The position numbers and the translations under genes are program-made. The notes beneath the pieces are model-generated. The model ran no database searches, was not told the origin of the DNA, and saw nothing but the letters and a program-made list of their open reading frames with translations. Of a DNA stretch of 64,000 nucleotides, positions 46,768 through 58,640 are shown piece after piece. This stretch comes from Hesseltinella vesiculosa (Eukaryota > Mucoromycota > Mucoromycetes > Mucorales > Cunninghamellaceae), in NCBI GenBank assembly GCA_002104935.1, contig MCGT01000018.1, positions 421,701 through 485,700 on the forward strand, given 5' to 3'. Position 1 is the stretch's first letter; each line of letters starts with the position of its first letter.

Positions 46768-49700
46768 ATGAAAAAGAAGAATACCAGCTCAGCATGGTCC
46801 GACGCATTCCCAGAAGCTCAAGGGCTTTATGACCCTTCCTATGAAAAAGATTCATGTGGGGTTGGGTTCATGGTGGACATCAAAGGCAGAGCATCGCACA
46901 AGATTCTGAGCGATGCTAATCATATTGTAGGGAAAAAGACCATTCAAAGGAAAGCTTCATTTTTTTTTTTTTACTTTGTAGTTATGCAACATGACGCATC
47001 GAGGTGCCAGTGGCGCAGATGTACGCGATGGTGACGGGGCAGGTGTGATGACAGCCATCCCGGACAAGTTTTTCCGTATCGAAGTCAAAAGAGAGCTCAG
47101 CTTGGATTTACCACCATTGGGACAATATGCTGTAGGCAACGTGTATATGAAACGTGATTGCATCAAAGAGTGTCAAGACATGTTTGACCATATGGCTAGT
47201 TTATTGGGCTTGAATGTGCTTGGATGGCGCACAGTACCTTGTGATAGCTCTATTCTCGGACCATCTTCTAAATCAAGGGAGCCCGCCATAGTTCAACCAT
47301 TTGTGGTCATGGCCATTGACAAAGGCACAGCCGATCTGAAGAATTTCCAGCGTGCACTGTACCTCTTGCGCAAAATAGCTACGAAAACACTTGTGCCGAT
47401 GAAAAAATGGTTTTATATCTGCTCCCTGTCCAACAATAACATCATCTACAAGGGGCAATTGACCACCAGGCAGGTCTATGCATATTATCATGACCTGGTC
47501 AACGTGCATTACGAAACTCATTTTGCCTTGGTCCATTCGCGGTTCTCCACAAACACTTTCCCTTCATGGGACCGTGCACAGCCTATGCGCCTGTAAGTCC
47601 GCTCTTTTTTTTTATTTTTGTTCGATTTTTTCGTAACCTTCCTTTTCTCTTTTTTTTTTGCTTGGATAATCAACCGTTTGACTTAGATGTGCTCATAATG
47701 GTAAGTGTAGATTATAATGAAGAAAAGGGATAGGTTGGCAAACCCATTGAGTATTTATTTATTTATTTATTTATTTTTTGTTGTCGCGATCGCTTTTTAA
47801 CTCACGTTCACTTTTTGTAATGGCCGATAGGTGAAATCAACACCCTTCGTGGAAACAAAAACTGGATGCGATCTCGAGAAGGTGTAATGGCATCAGACAC
47901 TTTTGGCGACCATCTGGAGAAGATCTACCCCATCATTGAAGAAGGCGGTAGCGATTCAGCTGCATTTGATAATGTGCTGGAGCTGCTGGTGGTGAATGGA
48001 GCCCTCACATTGCCTGAAGCTGTCATGGTGATGATCCCTGAAGCCTGGCAAGCAAACGAACTGATGGATCCCGATAAGAAAGCCTTCTATCAATGGGCCT
48101 CTCATGTTGAAGAGCCGTTCGACGGCCCAGCCTTGTTTACGTTTTCCGATGGCCGATACGTTGGTGCCAACCTGGACCGCAATGGCCTGCGTCCGTGCCG
48201 CTATTATATAACTAGTACCGACTTGATGATCTGTGCCTCTGAAGTTGGTACAGTGCCTGTGGACCCTGAAATCATTGTTAGCAAAGGCCGTCTCCATCCA
48301 GGCAAGATGCTACTTGTGGACACCCACGAGGGTCGACTTGTGGACGACTCAGAGCTCAAGCAATCGGTTGCACAGAAACACCCGTACAAGGAATGGATCA
48401 AGCGCAGCATTTGCTTAAACACCCTCTTGAACCAATTACACATCGACCCCAATCACATGGTGGTAGACAACGCATCTATCCCCTTGGAGCAAGATACTCG
48501 GTTGATCGCCAATAACTACTCTCTCGTAAGTGATTCGCCCTTCAAGGCAATAGGCAACATGCCCAGCAAAAAAAAAAAAATGCAGATTTCTCACCCACCA
48601 GTGTCATATGTAGGAGCAACTGAACTTGCTTATGTTGCCAATGATAAGCGATGGCAAGGAAACGCTTGGATCCATGGGAAACGACGCAGTGCTGGCCTGC
48701 ATGGACGAGCAACCCCGGTTGATCTACGATTACTTTAAACAGCTGTTTGCACAAGTCACCAACCCGCCCATTGACCCCATCCGAGAGCAAATCGTCATGT
48801 CGTTGTCCTGCTGTGTAGGTCCTTTTGCCAATCTATTGACTGTCGGCCCTGAACAATGTGACCGCCTGGTCTTGGACTCGCCCATGCTCACCAAGCCTCA
48901 GATGCATGCCATACGATCCATGAACAAGGTCCATTCAACCTGGAACGCTGTCACCATCGACATCACGTTCGACCGAAAACTGGGCATCGATGGCTATTTG
49001 CCATGCCTCGATCGGGTCTGCCAAGAAGCCAGTGTGGCCATTGAAGTCGGTGCCAAAGTCATCATTCTCTCAGACAGTGCATTTGGTCAAACGGCAGGTG
49101 GCCGAGTCTCACTGTCGGCGTTGATTGCTGTAGGCGGGGTGCACCACTACCTTGTACGCAACAAGCTTCGTGGCCGTGTAGCCCTGATGATCGAAACCAA
49201 TGAAGCTCGTGAAGTCCATCATTTTTGCCTCCTGCTGGGATACGGTGCGGATGCGATCTGCCCTGTGCTTGCACTGGACATCATTGGCAAACTGCTGCAA
49301 AAAGGCGCTGTACGCAACAAAGACCTACCTTATGAACAGCTGGTGTTCAACTATTTCAAGGCTGTCGATAATGGCATTCTCAAGGTCATGTCCAAGATGG
49401 GGATCTCGACTTTGGCTTCGTACAAGGGCGCACAAATTTTTGAGGCTGTAGGTCTTGACGCCACTGTCATTTCCCGCTGTTTTGCTGGCACCTCGTCTCG
49501 TATCAAAGGTGCCACATTTGATCTCGTTGCTCGGGACGCATTGACGCTGTATGATCGGTCTTTGCTTGGTCAGCAGGTAACAGAAGAAGAAGGTGGGTAG
49601 GCAAGAAGAACTGACAAGTTTTTTTTTTTTTTCTTGGTACAGGGTCACAACGCCGTCCAGCCTATGACGATGCCAGAAACAGGTGAATATCATTGGCGAA

Positions 49701-52700
49701 GTGGTGGCCAGAATCACATTTGCGAACCGTCAGGTATGGGTCATCTGCAAGATGCAGTGCGGCAGAAAAACAAGACGTCCTATGATGAATATGCTAAGAA
49801 TGCACACGACGCCGTTGCACGATGCACCTTGCGCGGGCTTTTGGACTTTGACACCAGCAAATGCCGGCCCATCCCTGTGGAACAAGTTGAGCCCTGGACG
49901 GCCATTGTGAAGCGCTTCGTCACCGGCGCCATGTCCTATGGGTCGATTTCCTTGGAAGCGCACGCCTCCATAGCTGTGGCAATGAACAGCATCGGTGGCA
50001 AGAGCAAGTATGTCTCAGCGAAAAAAATAATCCATCGCTCATATCTTTCTTGATGAAATTGTAGTACTGGCGAAGGTGGTGAAAAACCAGAACGTTCGAT
50101 CCCGCGAGAAAACGGTGACAATTTGCGCTCAGCCATCAAACAGGTTGCCTCTGGTCGATTTGGCGTCACTGCATACTACCTAGCCGATGCCGATGAATTG
50201 CAAATCAAGATGGCCCAAGGTGCCAAGCCAGGTGAAGGTGGCGAACTAGCCGGAGGAAAAGTATCGGAAGAGATCGCGTCGACGCGCAAAACAACCCCAG
50301 GCATTGGCTTGATCTCACCGCCACCCCATCATGACATCTACTCAATCGAAGATCTCAAGCAGCTGATTTATGACCTCAAATGTGCCAATCCTCGTGCCCG
50401 CGTCTCTGTCAAACTGGTGTCCGAGGTCGGCGTGGGCATTGTTGCTGCAGGTGTTGCCAAAGCAAAGGCCGATCACATCCTTATCTCTGGTCATGACGGT
50501 GGCACAGGTGCTTCTCGCTGGACAGGTATAAAGTATGCCGGCTTGCCATGGGAATTGGGTCTTGCAGAAACCCATCAAACCCTCGTTCTCAACGATCTCC
50601 GTGGCCGTGTCATCTTGCAGACCGATGGCCAACTCAAAACCGGCCGCGATGTTGCGATTGCCTGTCTTTTGGGTGCTGAAGAATGGGGCTTTGCCACAAC
50701 ACCCTTGATTGCCTTGGGCTGTATCATGATGCGCAAATGCCACTTGGTAAAAAAAAAAAAACCTGCCAGCTGGAACCTCTCTTTTTTCTCCCTCTATCAT
50801 AGAACACTTGCCCTGTTGGCATTGCTACGCAAGACCCTGTGCTGCGTGCAAAATTCGAAGGCAAACCCGAGCATGTCGTAAATTTCTTTTTTTACCTGGC
50901 TGAAGAATTGCGACAGATCATGGCATCACTGGGCTGTCGTACAATCCATGAGATGGTAGGCCATGCTGAATATCTCAAGGTCAAGGAGTCGAACCTGTCG
51001 ATCAAAACAGCAAACCTGGACTTGTCGCCGATTCTGACCCCCGCCCACCAACTCCGTCCTGGCGTCGACACTGTCCAACGACACAAGCAGCAACACAATC
51101 TCCACATACGTCTCGACAACTATCTTAAGGACGAGGCTGAAGGCGTGCTTCTTGGGGAACAATCGCATGTGGCTATCCGTGCCAACATCGTCAATACCGA
51201 CCGTGCCACTGGCACCACATTGTCGTACCATATTTCGAAACGCTTTGGAGAAAAAGGCCTCGCAAATGACAGCATCCAAGTCCAGTTCACTGGTTCGGCT
51301 GGTCAGTCCTTTGGTGCATTTCTGGCACCCGGTATTACCTTTTCGTTGGAAGGTGACGCGAATGATTATGTGGGCAAAGGCCTGTCAGGTGGGCGGCTGA
51401 TCATCTACCCTCCCAAAGCCTGCACGTTCCCTTCAGATAACAATATTATTGTCGGCAACGTATGTCTCTATGGTGCTACTTCTGGTGAAGCCTACTTTTG
51501 TGGTGTGGCTGCCGAACGCTTCTGTGTGCGCAACTCTGGCGCCATTGCTGTTTGTGAAGGTGCAGGTGATCATGCATGCGAGTATATGTAAGTTGTTGGG
51601 TCCCAAAGAAATATACAAGGATAGTGACGACTCTTTTTTTTTTTGTGTGTGTGTTTGTTTAGGACGGGTGGCCGTGTTGTTATTTTGGGTGACACGGGAA
51701 GAAATCTTGCTGCTGGGATGTCGGGGGGCATTGCCTATGTGCTTGATCGCAAGAACCAGCTGCCTGAAAAGGTCAATATGGAAATGGTCGAGCTCGAATC
51801 GTTAGCGGATGCTGAGGAAATCCAGCAGGTGAAACAGTGGATCGAGGCCCACGTGAACTACACTGGCTCCAAGGTAGGAGCTGAGGTTCTGCAACACTTT
51901 GATAAATATGTGGGTCTGTTTGTCAAAATCATGCCTATCGAGTACCGGCATCTCTTGGAAACGCAGCGCGCAACTGCCCAGGCTCCTGCCAAACAAACTG
52001 CTCCTGCCAAGAAGCCATGCACCCACATCGAAGACGTCGAAGACAGCCTTTTGAGTGAACAAGAAATCCAAGCCCGCCGCGCCCGTCTCGACAAGCTCCG
52101 TGGTTTCATGAAATACAAGCGCAAGACCGACCCATATCGACCTGCAGCCTCGCGCGTGAATGACTGGAAGGAGCTGAACAAACGCTTGTCTCGTCCCGAG
52201 CTGCATGTCCAAGCTGCACGTTGCATGGACTGCGGTGTGCCAATGTGCCAATCAGATTCTGGATGCCCCATAGGTGAAGCTTTGTTTGTTAGGCAGCAAC
52301 GCATGGGCTGATGACTTTTTTTATTTTTTACTTTTAGGCAACATCATTCCCAAGTGGAACGAATTGGTGTACAAGGACGATTGGAAAGATGCTCTCGACC
52401 GATTACTGATGACCAACAACTTTCCTGAATTCACCGGCCGAGGTATGTTCCCGTCACCGACTAGGAAAAGAAAGAAAAAACGTGCAATGCCGAAGTTTTT
52501 TTTCTCACCCCCTCTTTTTTTTGTTTCGTTTGGGTCCAGTGTGCCCAGCCCCTTGTGAAAACAGTTGTGTGTTAGGGATCAATGAACCTCCTGTCAGTAT
52601 CAAGAGCATTGAAGCCGCTATCATCGATCATGCCTACGAACAGGGTTGGATGGAACCCAAACCACCAGCCGTTCGATCGGGCAAACGTATTGCTGTCATC

Positions 52701-54028
52701 GGGTCTGGGCCTGCAGGTCTTTCGGTAGCTGATCAACTGAACAAAGCTGGTCACTCTATTACTGTGTACGACCGCAACGATCGCATGGGTGGGCTTTTGA
52801 TGTACGGCATCCCCAATATGAAGCTTGACAAGAACTTGGTCCAACGCCGTCTAGATCTCATGGCTGCAGAGGGCATTACTTTTGTACCCAATGCTCACGT
52901 TGGTGTCAATGTCGATGCGCGCGAACTTCAAAAGACAAATGATGTCGTGGTTGTTGCTACAGGTGCGACATGGCCCCGTGATTTAGTGATCCCGGGTCGC
53001 TCGGAAGCCAAGTCGGGGGTTCATTTTGCCATGGAATTCTTACAAGCCAACACAAAGTCTCTGTTAGACAGCAACCTGCAGGACGGTCATTATCTTTCTG
53101 CCAAGGGAAAGGATGTCATTGTCATCGGTAAGTTTAGTGAAAAAAAAAGGCGGGTCATTCTAAAGATATCTCACCGTACTTTCCTTCTTCCTTAACAGGC
53201 GGGGGTGACACGGGTAAAAAAAACCAGTTCATAAGAAGAATAGGAGGTGTGTAACCCGCTTTTTTTTTTTTTTTTTTATCAATAGGCAATGATTGCATCG
53301 GGACCTCGCTTCGTCACGGGTGCAAATCAGTGGTGAATTTTGAATTACTACCTCAGCCTCCTGTCGATAGAGCTCCTGATAACCCCTGGCCACAGTTCGC
53401 TAGAGTTTACAAAGTGGACTATGGTCATGCAGAAGTCCAGGCTCACTTTGGAAAAGATCCCCGGGAATACTGTGTGCTGTCAAAGTCCTTTGAAGTCAAT
53501 GACCAAGGCCAAGTGACTGGCATCAACACTGTTCGAGTAGAATGGACCAAGGTCGATGGCAAATGGAACATGCAGGAGCTCCAAGACTCTGAGCAATTCT
53601 TCAAGGCTGATCTAGTGCTGCTGTCCATGGGTTTCCTCGGCCCTGAAAACGAGGTTATCAAGCAGCTTGAGCTCACGCAAGATCCCCGCACAAATATTCT
53701 CACCACCAAGAAATCAAACTTTGCTACTCATGTTCCCGGCGTGTTTGCTGCTGGAGATTGTCGCCGGGGTCAATCTCTCGTGGTTCACGGCATCAATGCA
53801 AGTTGCAACAAAGAAAAAAAAAAAAAAATTCAGCGGCAGCCGCTCATTTTTTATTTTTTTTTTTAGGAGGGTCGTCAGTGTGCTCTTGAAGTCGATACAT
53901 ACTTGGCTGACGTGTATTTGAAATCAGCTACTGATTCACAGCAGGAAGACTATGTCTCGGCCTTACCAGTCACGGGTGGCATTTTGAAGCGACGTGTGAA
54001 AAAAATCATTGTGGAAGCCAAGGCGTAA
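46768..54028 (+). CDS. GLT1: Glutamate synthase (NADH), GOGAT
   Basis: Fourteen exons join in frame to 2088 residues (yeast Glt1 about 2145): 46768-46926, 46982-47592, 47687-47700, 47831-48525, 48614-49576, 49643-50007, 50065-50746, 50803-51587, 51663-52273, 52338-52442, 52540-53127, 53199-53213, 53286-53797, 53867-54028. The N-terminal class II amidotransferase has its nucleophile in KDSCGVGFM (Cys30) after a short propeptide, with [14 protein letters not shown]. Next come the central and FMN domains ([17 protein letters not shown]), the 3Fe-4S cysteines in CHLNTCPVG, the alpha-helical domain, then the small-subunit-like part with [16 protein letters not shown] and two dinucleotide folds ([17 protein letters not shown]). 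It makes two glutamates from glutamine and 2-oxoglutarate using NADH. Exons of 14 and 15 nt and one GC-AG intron are present. Confidence 0.93.
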
Positions 54029-54334
54029 AATGAAAGGATCAATAAACTTTTTTGTTCTCGATACGGCTGATCCACAAATAAAGAACATGAGCGTGCACAA
54101 GCCAAGTCAAGATGTGTAACCTTTGCTCCTTTTCGAAGGTTCCTCAAAAGCTGTTCAACATGAAAAAGCCAACTTTACTCTCTTGCACAGATCATGGGTT
54201 CTCGCTATGTTGTCATGGGAAAAACGAGGTGGGATGTCTTTTTTATCTCTGGGATTTGCCCTTGCAAAAAAAAAGGGGGGGGGTTGGAGGAGGTATCGTT
54301 TTTTTTTATGTAAAAGGAGGTATCGAGAGGGGGT

Positions 54335-54352
54335 GGGGTTAGGGTTAGGGTA
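54335..54352 (+). repeat. Short interstitial telomere-like repeat
   Basis: GGGGTTAGGGTTAGGG contains two TTAGGG units, lying immediately next to the stop codon of the response-regulator gene. It is too short to be a telomere. Confidence 0.6.
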
Positions 54353-54829
54353 TCAATGAAGAATATGAAAGAGGTGTGATTTGAGTAGATGAGGAAGAAC
54401 AGGCTTGGCTAAACAAGCATCCATACCGACATCTTTGTATAATTGCCTTGCTTCGAGCGAGTCTTTGGTTGTGACAGCAATGATGGGGATGGCTTGATTG
54501 CAGGCGAGGATAAGACTGGACATGGTACGGATCTGTATGGTGGTCTCCACCCCATTGAGGATAGGCATGTCAATATCCATAAAGATGACATCGTAGGCGT
54601 TTTTTTCCAAGTACTCCAGAGCCTGGCATCCGTTCGAGGCGCAGTCCATGGTGGTGATATAGGAGGTTGTTAACGTGCCTAGCATCCTTTTTAATAATTC
54701 GAGGTTGATGGGGTTATCATCGACAAGCAAAAACCGTTTTAACCTTGGGAAATGGGTCGACGATGAAGACGGTGGAGGTGAAGGTGGAATCATTTGAAAC
54801 GACAGCGAATTGGGTTGATCGAACATCAT
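54353..54829 (-). CDS. Single-domain response regulator (receiver)
   Basis: From the ATG at 54827-54829 (a second lies at 54824-54826) one exon encodes 158 residues. A short Pro/Ser-rich N-terminus precedes a receiver domain. The acidic pair is in FLLVDDNPINLELLKRML, the phosphoacceptor aspartate in VIFMDIDMPILNG, the switch threonine in IIAVTTK and the invariant lysine in CLAKP. No output domain follows. In fungal phosphorelays such proteins act downstream of hybrid histidine kinases through a phosphotransfer protein; this one resembles the receiver of Rim15/Srr1-type proteins, but the assignment is not firm. Its 3' end touches two TTAGGG units. Confidence 0.85.
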   Translation of the reverse strand: MMFDQPNSLSFQMIPPSPPPSSSSTHFPRLKRFLLVDDNPINLELLKRMLGTLTTSYITTMDCASNGCQALEYLEKNAYDVIFMDIDMPILNGVETTIQIRTMSSLILACNQAIPIIAVTTKDSLEARQLYKDVGMDACLAKPVLPHLLKSHLFHILH

Positions 54830-55283
54830 GACATGGTGGGGTTTTTCTTTTAATATGAGATATAGCAAATGACAAAGTTAAGCAAAGAAAGAAGAAAAAA
54901 AAAAAAGAACCGCCATCCCCACTTTTTTTATGCATATTTCTGCATGCTCCTATTTTTTTCTCTCTTGTCGCACATACCAAGTCGCAAGAGTAACCATGTG
55001 TCTGTGCTAACATGGGCCTATTGTGTCAGCTGGTAAGGAATAGAAAAAAAAAAAGCCTCCCTTCTTTTCTTCCTTGCAGGTGATTACCCAAGCGTAAAAA
55101 AACACCCCCACCCCTAACAGGATAAATTTTGTCCGGGGCGACGTGTGTCCGCAGGGGCAAATGATGATTAAGCCTGGGATGCGTCATTTGCCCAACCCAG
55201 CTGCGCTGACACTTTTTTTTTTCTGGTGCTTTCCAATTTTCCTCCCTCTTTACTTCTTGTACTTTACCTTTTCATACTACGCA
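54830..55283. other. Divergent promoter region, response regulator / UFD1-like
   Basis: No gene is seen in the 454 bp between the two divergent start codons. It contains A- and T-runs and no clear TATA box. Confidence 0.45.
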
Positions 55284-57514
55284 ATGTCTCTTAGTTGGGG
55301 TGGTGCATTTCTTATAGACACTGACGAATCACTAGATCAAGGTGACAAGATCATATTACCTTCAACTGCTCTGCAACAACTGCTGGCCAAAGCTCCTGGA
55401 GGCGAGCTTCCGTCACCTCTGACGTTTTGTTTGCGACATCCTCATCGATCCGATATCATGATCCATGGTGGGGTCAAGGAATTCTCTGGATTGGACAACA
55501 GAATCTCTCTACCTCTTTGGATGATGGATGCGCTTGGATTGAAGCAGGATGAGCGAGTGGTAATTGCTTACAAGCAGCTGCCCAAAGGCACATGGGCCCG
55601 GCTACGATCGCTTACACCCAACGACGCTCCCCGCATCCAAAACTACCGTGCCACATTGGAAGCTCATCTTCGTCAACACTACAACACATTAACTGCAGGA
55701 CAAACACTCACATGTCGCTATGGCGCCATGGTACGTTCGTATTTTTTTTTTTTTTGTTATTGGTTCAAGCCCAGGCTGACAGATTCTTCCCCCTAGGAAT
55801 ACCCCTTTCTCGTAGTGGACCTCCAACCTGCACCAGCCGTTTGCGTCACAGATACCGATTTAGAGGTCGACCTGGAAGACATCATGGTGGACCAGGCACA
55901 AACTGGCTCCTCATCGCACGCTTCTTCTGGCCAAGCTTCATCAATGATACCCATCTCACTGAATTCTACAAAGCAATCCACTGTCGAAAAGGACACCTAC
56001 CGATATTTCGAACTTACTGGGCTTTCTCCAGGCATCACCAAGCTTTCAATGTCAGTGACTGTGTCGACAGGTGACCTAGGTACGGCGATCCCCTTTCCAT
56101 TCACTTCCACGCCCTGCAATCTCTCCCTGCTCAGCTCGTTTTTTATTTTTAGACGTAGTCATCGGTTATGGCAGATTACCTACTTTGGAGCAAAATGACC
56201 TGCTAGATATATCGTCGGATAAGGACCGCCAGTTGCAGGTAGACCTGACAACATTGGACGAAACAAAGCGCAGTCTGACGATCGGCATTCATGGCTTTGT
56301 CGACAGCAATTACACTTTGACCATTGATGTAGAAAACAAAGGATCGGCTGAAGTCTCTAGCAACAACACTCCGGCACCTGAGGATACAGTGAACAAGCAG
56401 CAATGCCAGAATTGTCACGCGTATGTCCCTGTGGCCTCATTGGCGTTGCACGAAACATTTTGTTCACGCAACAACATTCTCTGTCCTTGGGGGTGTGAAA
56501 AGGTCTTCCAGCGCAACATGATCGATCAACATTGGCATTGTGATCAATGCACGGTCACGGGGGATTCTTTGCCATCCAAGGGCAAGCACATGGCCTATGC
56601 TCATACAGATCGCTCTTGTGAAGCCTGCGGCGAACTGTTACCGTCGGTCATTGCCCTTGCTGCCCATCATCGCACCTCTTGTCCTCAGCGCTTGATCACC
56701 TGCCGCTACTGCCACGTAAGTTTTACATTCTATTTTTGTAATAGCCCAATGAAACCGAGGACTCACCCATATTTTTTTTTTTAAAAAACTAGAACCTAGT
56801 GGCACAGGGAGCGCTGGCCACAGATCCAAGAGATCGTATCTTGGGGCTTTCGGAACATGAAAGCTACTGTGGATCTCGGACCATCCAATGTCAAAAATGT
56901 AGCAAGTCCATCCCCATCAAGGATGTGCCTGTGCATGCCAAGATCCATGAAGTTCACCGACAACAGCAACGCCTACCGCCTCTCTGTAGCAATACCCTGT
57001 GCGTGCGTCCTCGGGCAAACAATCGCCTCGGCCTCTGTCAATACTGCTTTGGCCCTTTCTGGGTGACAGAAGACGACCCTCAAAACGTTAAACTTCTCCA
57101 GCGTGTTGCTCGCAAGCTACATTCGCAGTTGACGAATGGCTGTGGTCATGGATGGTGCCAGAACAAGGTAATAAAAAAAAAAGAAGCACAGCAGATACGT
57201 GATTAGATGAATGACCCTTTTTTTTAATGTAGACCTGTGCCACAGGCTCAGGCACGCCGCAAGAGGCTACGGCTGCTGCTACAACGTTGCTTCCTATAAT
57301 CAAAAAACTGCGTGTCCAGTTAGCCATGCCTAAACCAAAACCCGAGCTTTATTTCTGTGTGGATGAAAAGACAAGTCGCCTCCGATTTTTAGCAGACACG
57401 CTGAAAAACGATGCTCCCTACGGCGTGGACTGGTGCATCAAAGCATTGGAGACAGAGCAAGAAGATTTAGACAGAGCCCGTCGTTGGCTGGATACTAATG
57501 CACCTACATTATAA
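55284..57514 (+). CDS. UFD1-domain protein with TRAF-type zinc fingers and C-terminal helical domain
   Basis: Exons 55284-55730, 55797-56079, 56153-56715, 56793-57167 and 57233-57514 join in frame to 649 residues (exon 2 could end at 56070, three codons shorter). Residues 1-170 form a UFD1-type double-psi barrel (GDKIILPSTALQQLL, then LPLWMMDALGL and YPFLVVDLQP). A middle beta-rich part follows. From about residue 310 come repeated Cys/His pairs (CQNCHAYVP, HETFC, CPWGCEKVF, CEACGELLP, CRYCH, CQKCSKSIP) like TRAF/TRAFD1 zinc fingers. The C-terminal 90 residues are helical and include DAPYGVDWCIKALE. UFD1 domains bind ubiquitin and Cdc48/p97, so a ubiquitin-dependent quality-control role is likely. 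It is not the Ufd1 of the Npl4 complex, which lacks the fingers. Confidence 0.82.
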
Positions 57515-58640
57515 TCCAAAAATAAAATAATAAGTATAATAAATATCAGGAGCCATGCTCGCATCTCGCGATTGCAGCCAATCCAGCGCCATGTTTCCGA
57601 CTGAGTTTCCAATTGCATAGCAATCTCATTTTCTAATGTTCTTTTTCATCAACGCCAATATCGAGCTAACCTTGGCATTTGCTTCTTCTTTTCTTTCTTT
57701 CCCATTGTCTAGTATACATATCCAACTGCCATAGAATATTTGGTGCGCGTCGGTGAAAATTTCACGTCGATTGAGCAATCTCCGGTCATCCAGCTAACAA
57801 AATGTGAAAAACGAGAAAATGCGAAAAAGGCAAGCCAAAATGAATCTCCGCCGCGCGGTTTGAAAAATAGAGTACCGAGGTTCTGTACACGTCATGGTCT
57901 TGGTGGATGGCTTGATGGTAACCTTTTGACTTAAAGCAAGAGTGGTTCTCACCAAGTGTTGACTGGGAGTGGGTTTGTGAAAAGAACCAGCCATTTACGT
58001 ATTCATATCAATGAGTTACATGTTCGTACATTGCGGGCAGCATTCTGGATGCGGTGCGATACCGTGTGGCAGTTTTCGCAAGTTTACACGGCATGCAACT
58101 TTTGACCTTGGCTGACGTGTGGAAAGGTCGCAGATGTGATAGTGGTTGTAATGGTGAATTTGGCGGTGCCCGTTATCAATTTGAGTGGAGGTCGTTGTCT
58201 TGCAGAAAAAAGTATCATGCGCCTACTTTTTTTTTGTGCAACGCCCATAATCCTATACTGGTACTGTCAGCTCAAAAATCTGGGCAGTCTTCCCTCCTGC
58301 TTTGCGAGTTGGACGAGTTGGACAAGAGCACAGGTCAGGCGTGGCTGCTCCCTTGGTAGCAGTGTGGTTGCTGGAACCAGCCGCCTACACCTCACATTGA
58401 AACGGTAAAAGTAGCCAAGTCATTTCGCTCAGCTTGTCATAAATGTGAGTTCGTCTAGGAGACTAGTCCTTCAATGCTTAACTGTTTCGACGAATCGCAG
58501 AAATAAAGAAAAAAGGCTTGAAAAGGCTTGTTAGCCAATCCTTGCGGCACGCTGTGCGATGTGGTGTCTGCGGCGGACAAAAAATTGGCATCTTTTTTTT
58601 TTTTTTTTTCTTTCTACAAGCTTGTCACTTCCTGGCTATT
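57515..58640. other. Intergenic region with a repeat fragment
   Basis: No gene is supported. A fragment of the dispersed repeat family lies at 57745-57800. A 17-nt T-run near 58592-58608, followed by CTACAAG, may be the end of a 5' leader intron of the next gene. Confidence 0.45.
57745..57800 (-). repeat. Fragment of the dispersed repeat family (possible copy 5)
   Basis: The plus strand reads GTGAAAATTTCACGTCGATT..GGTCATCCAGCT, matching GTGAAAAATTCACGTCGAAT..AGTCAGCTC of copy 4 in order and orientation. Homology fades outside these 56 bases. Confidence 0.4.

Noticed and set aside
54340..54352. TTAGGG units as a chromosome end
   Set aside because: Only two units, with genes on both sides.
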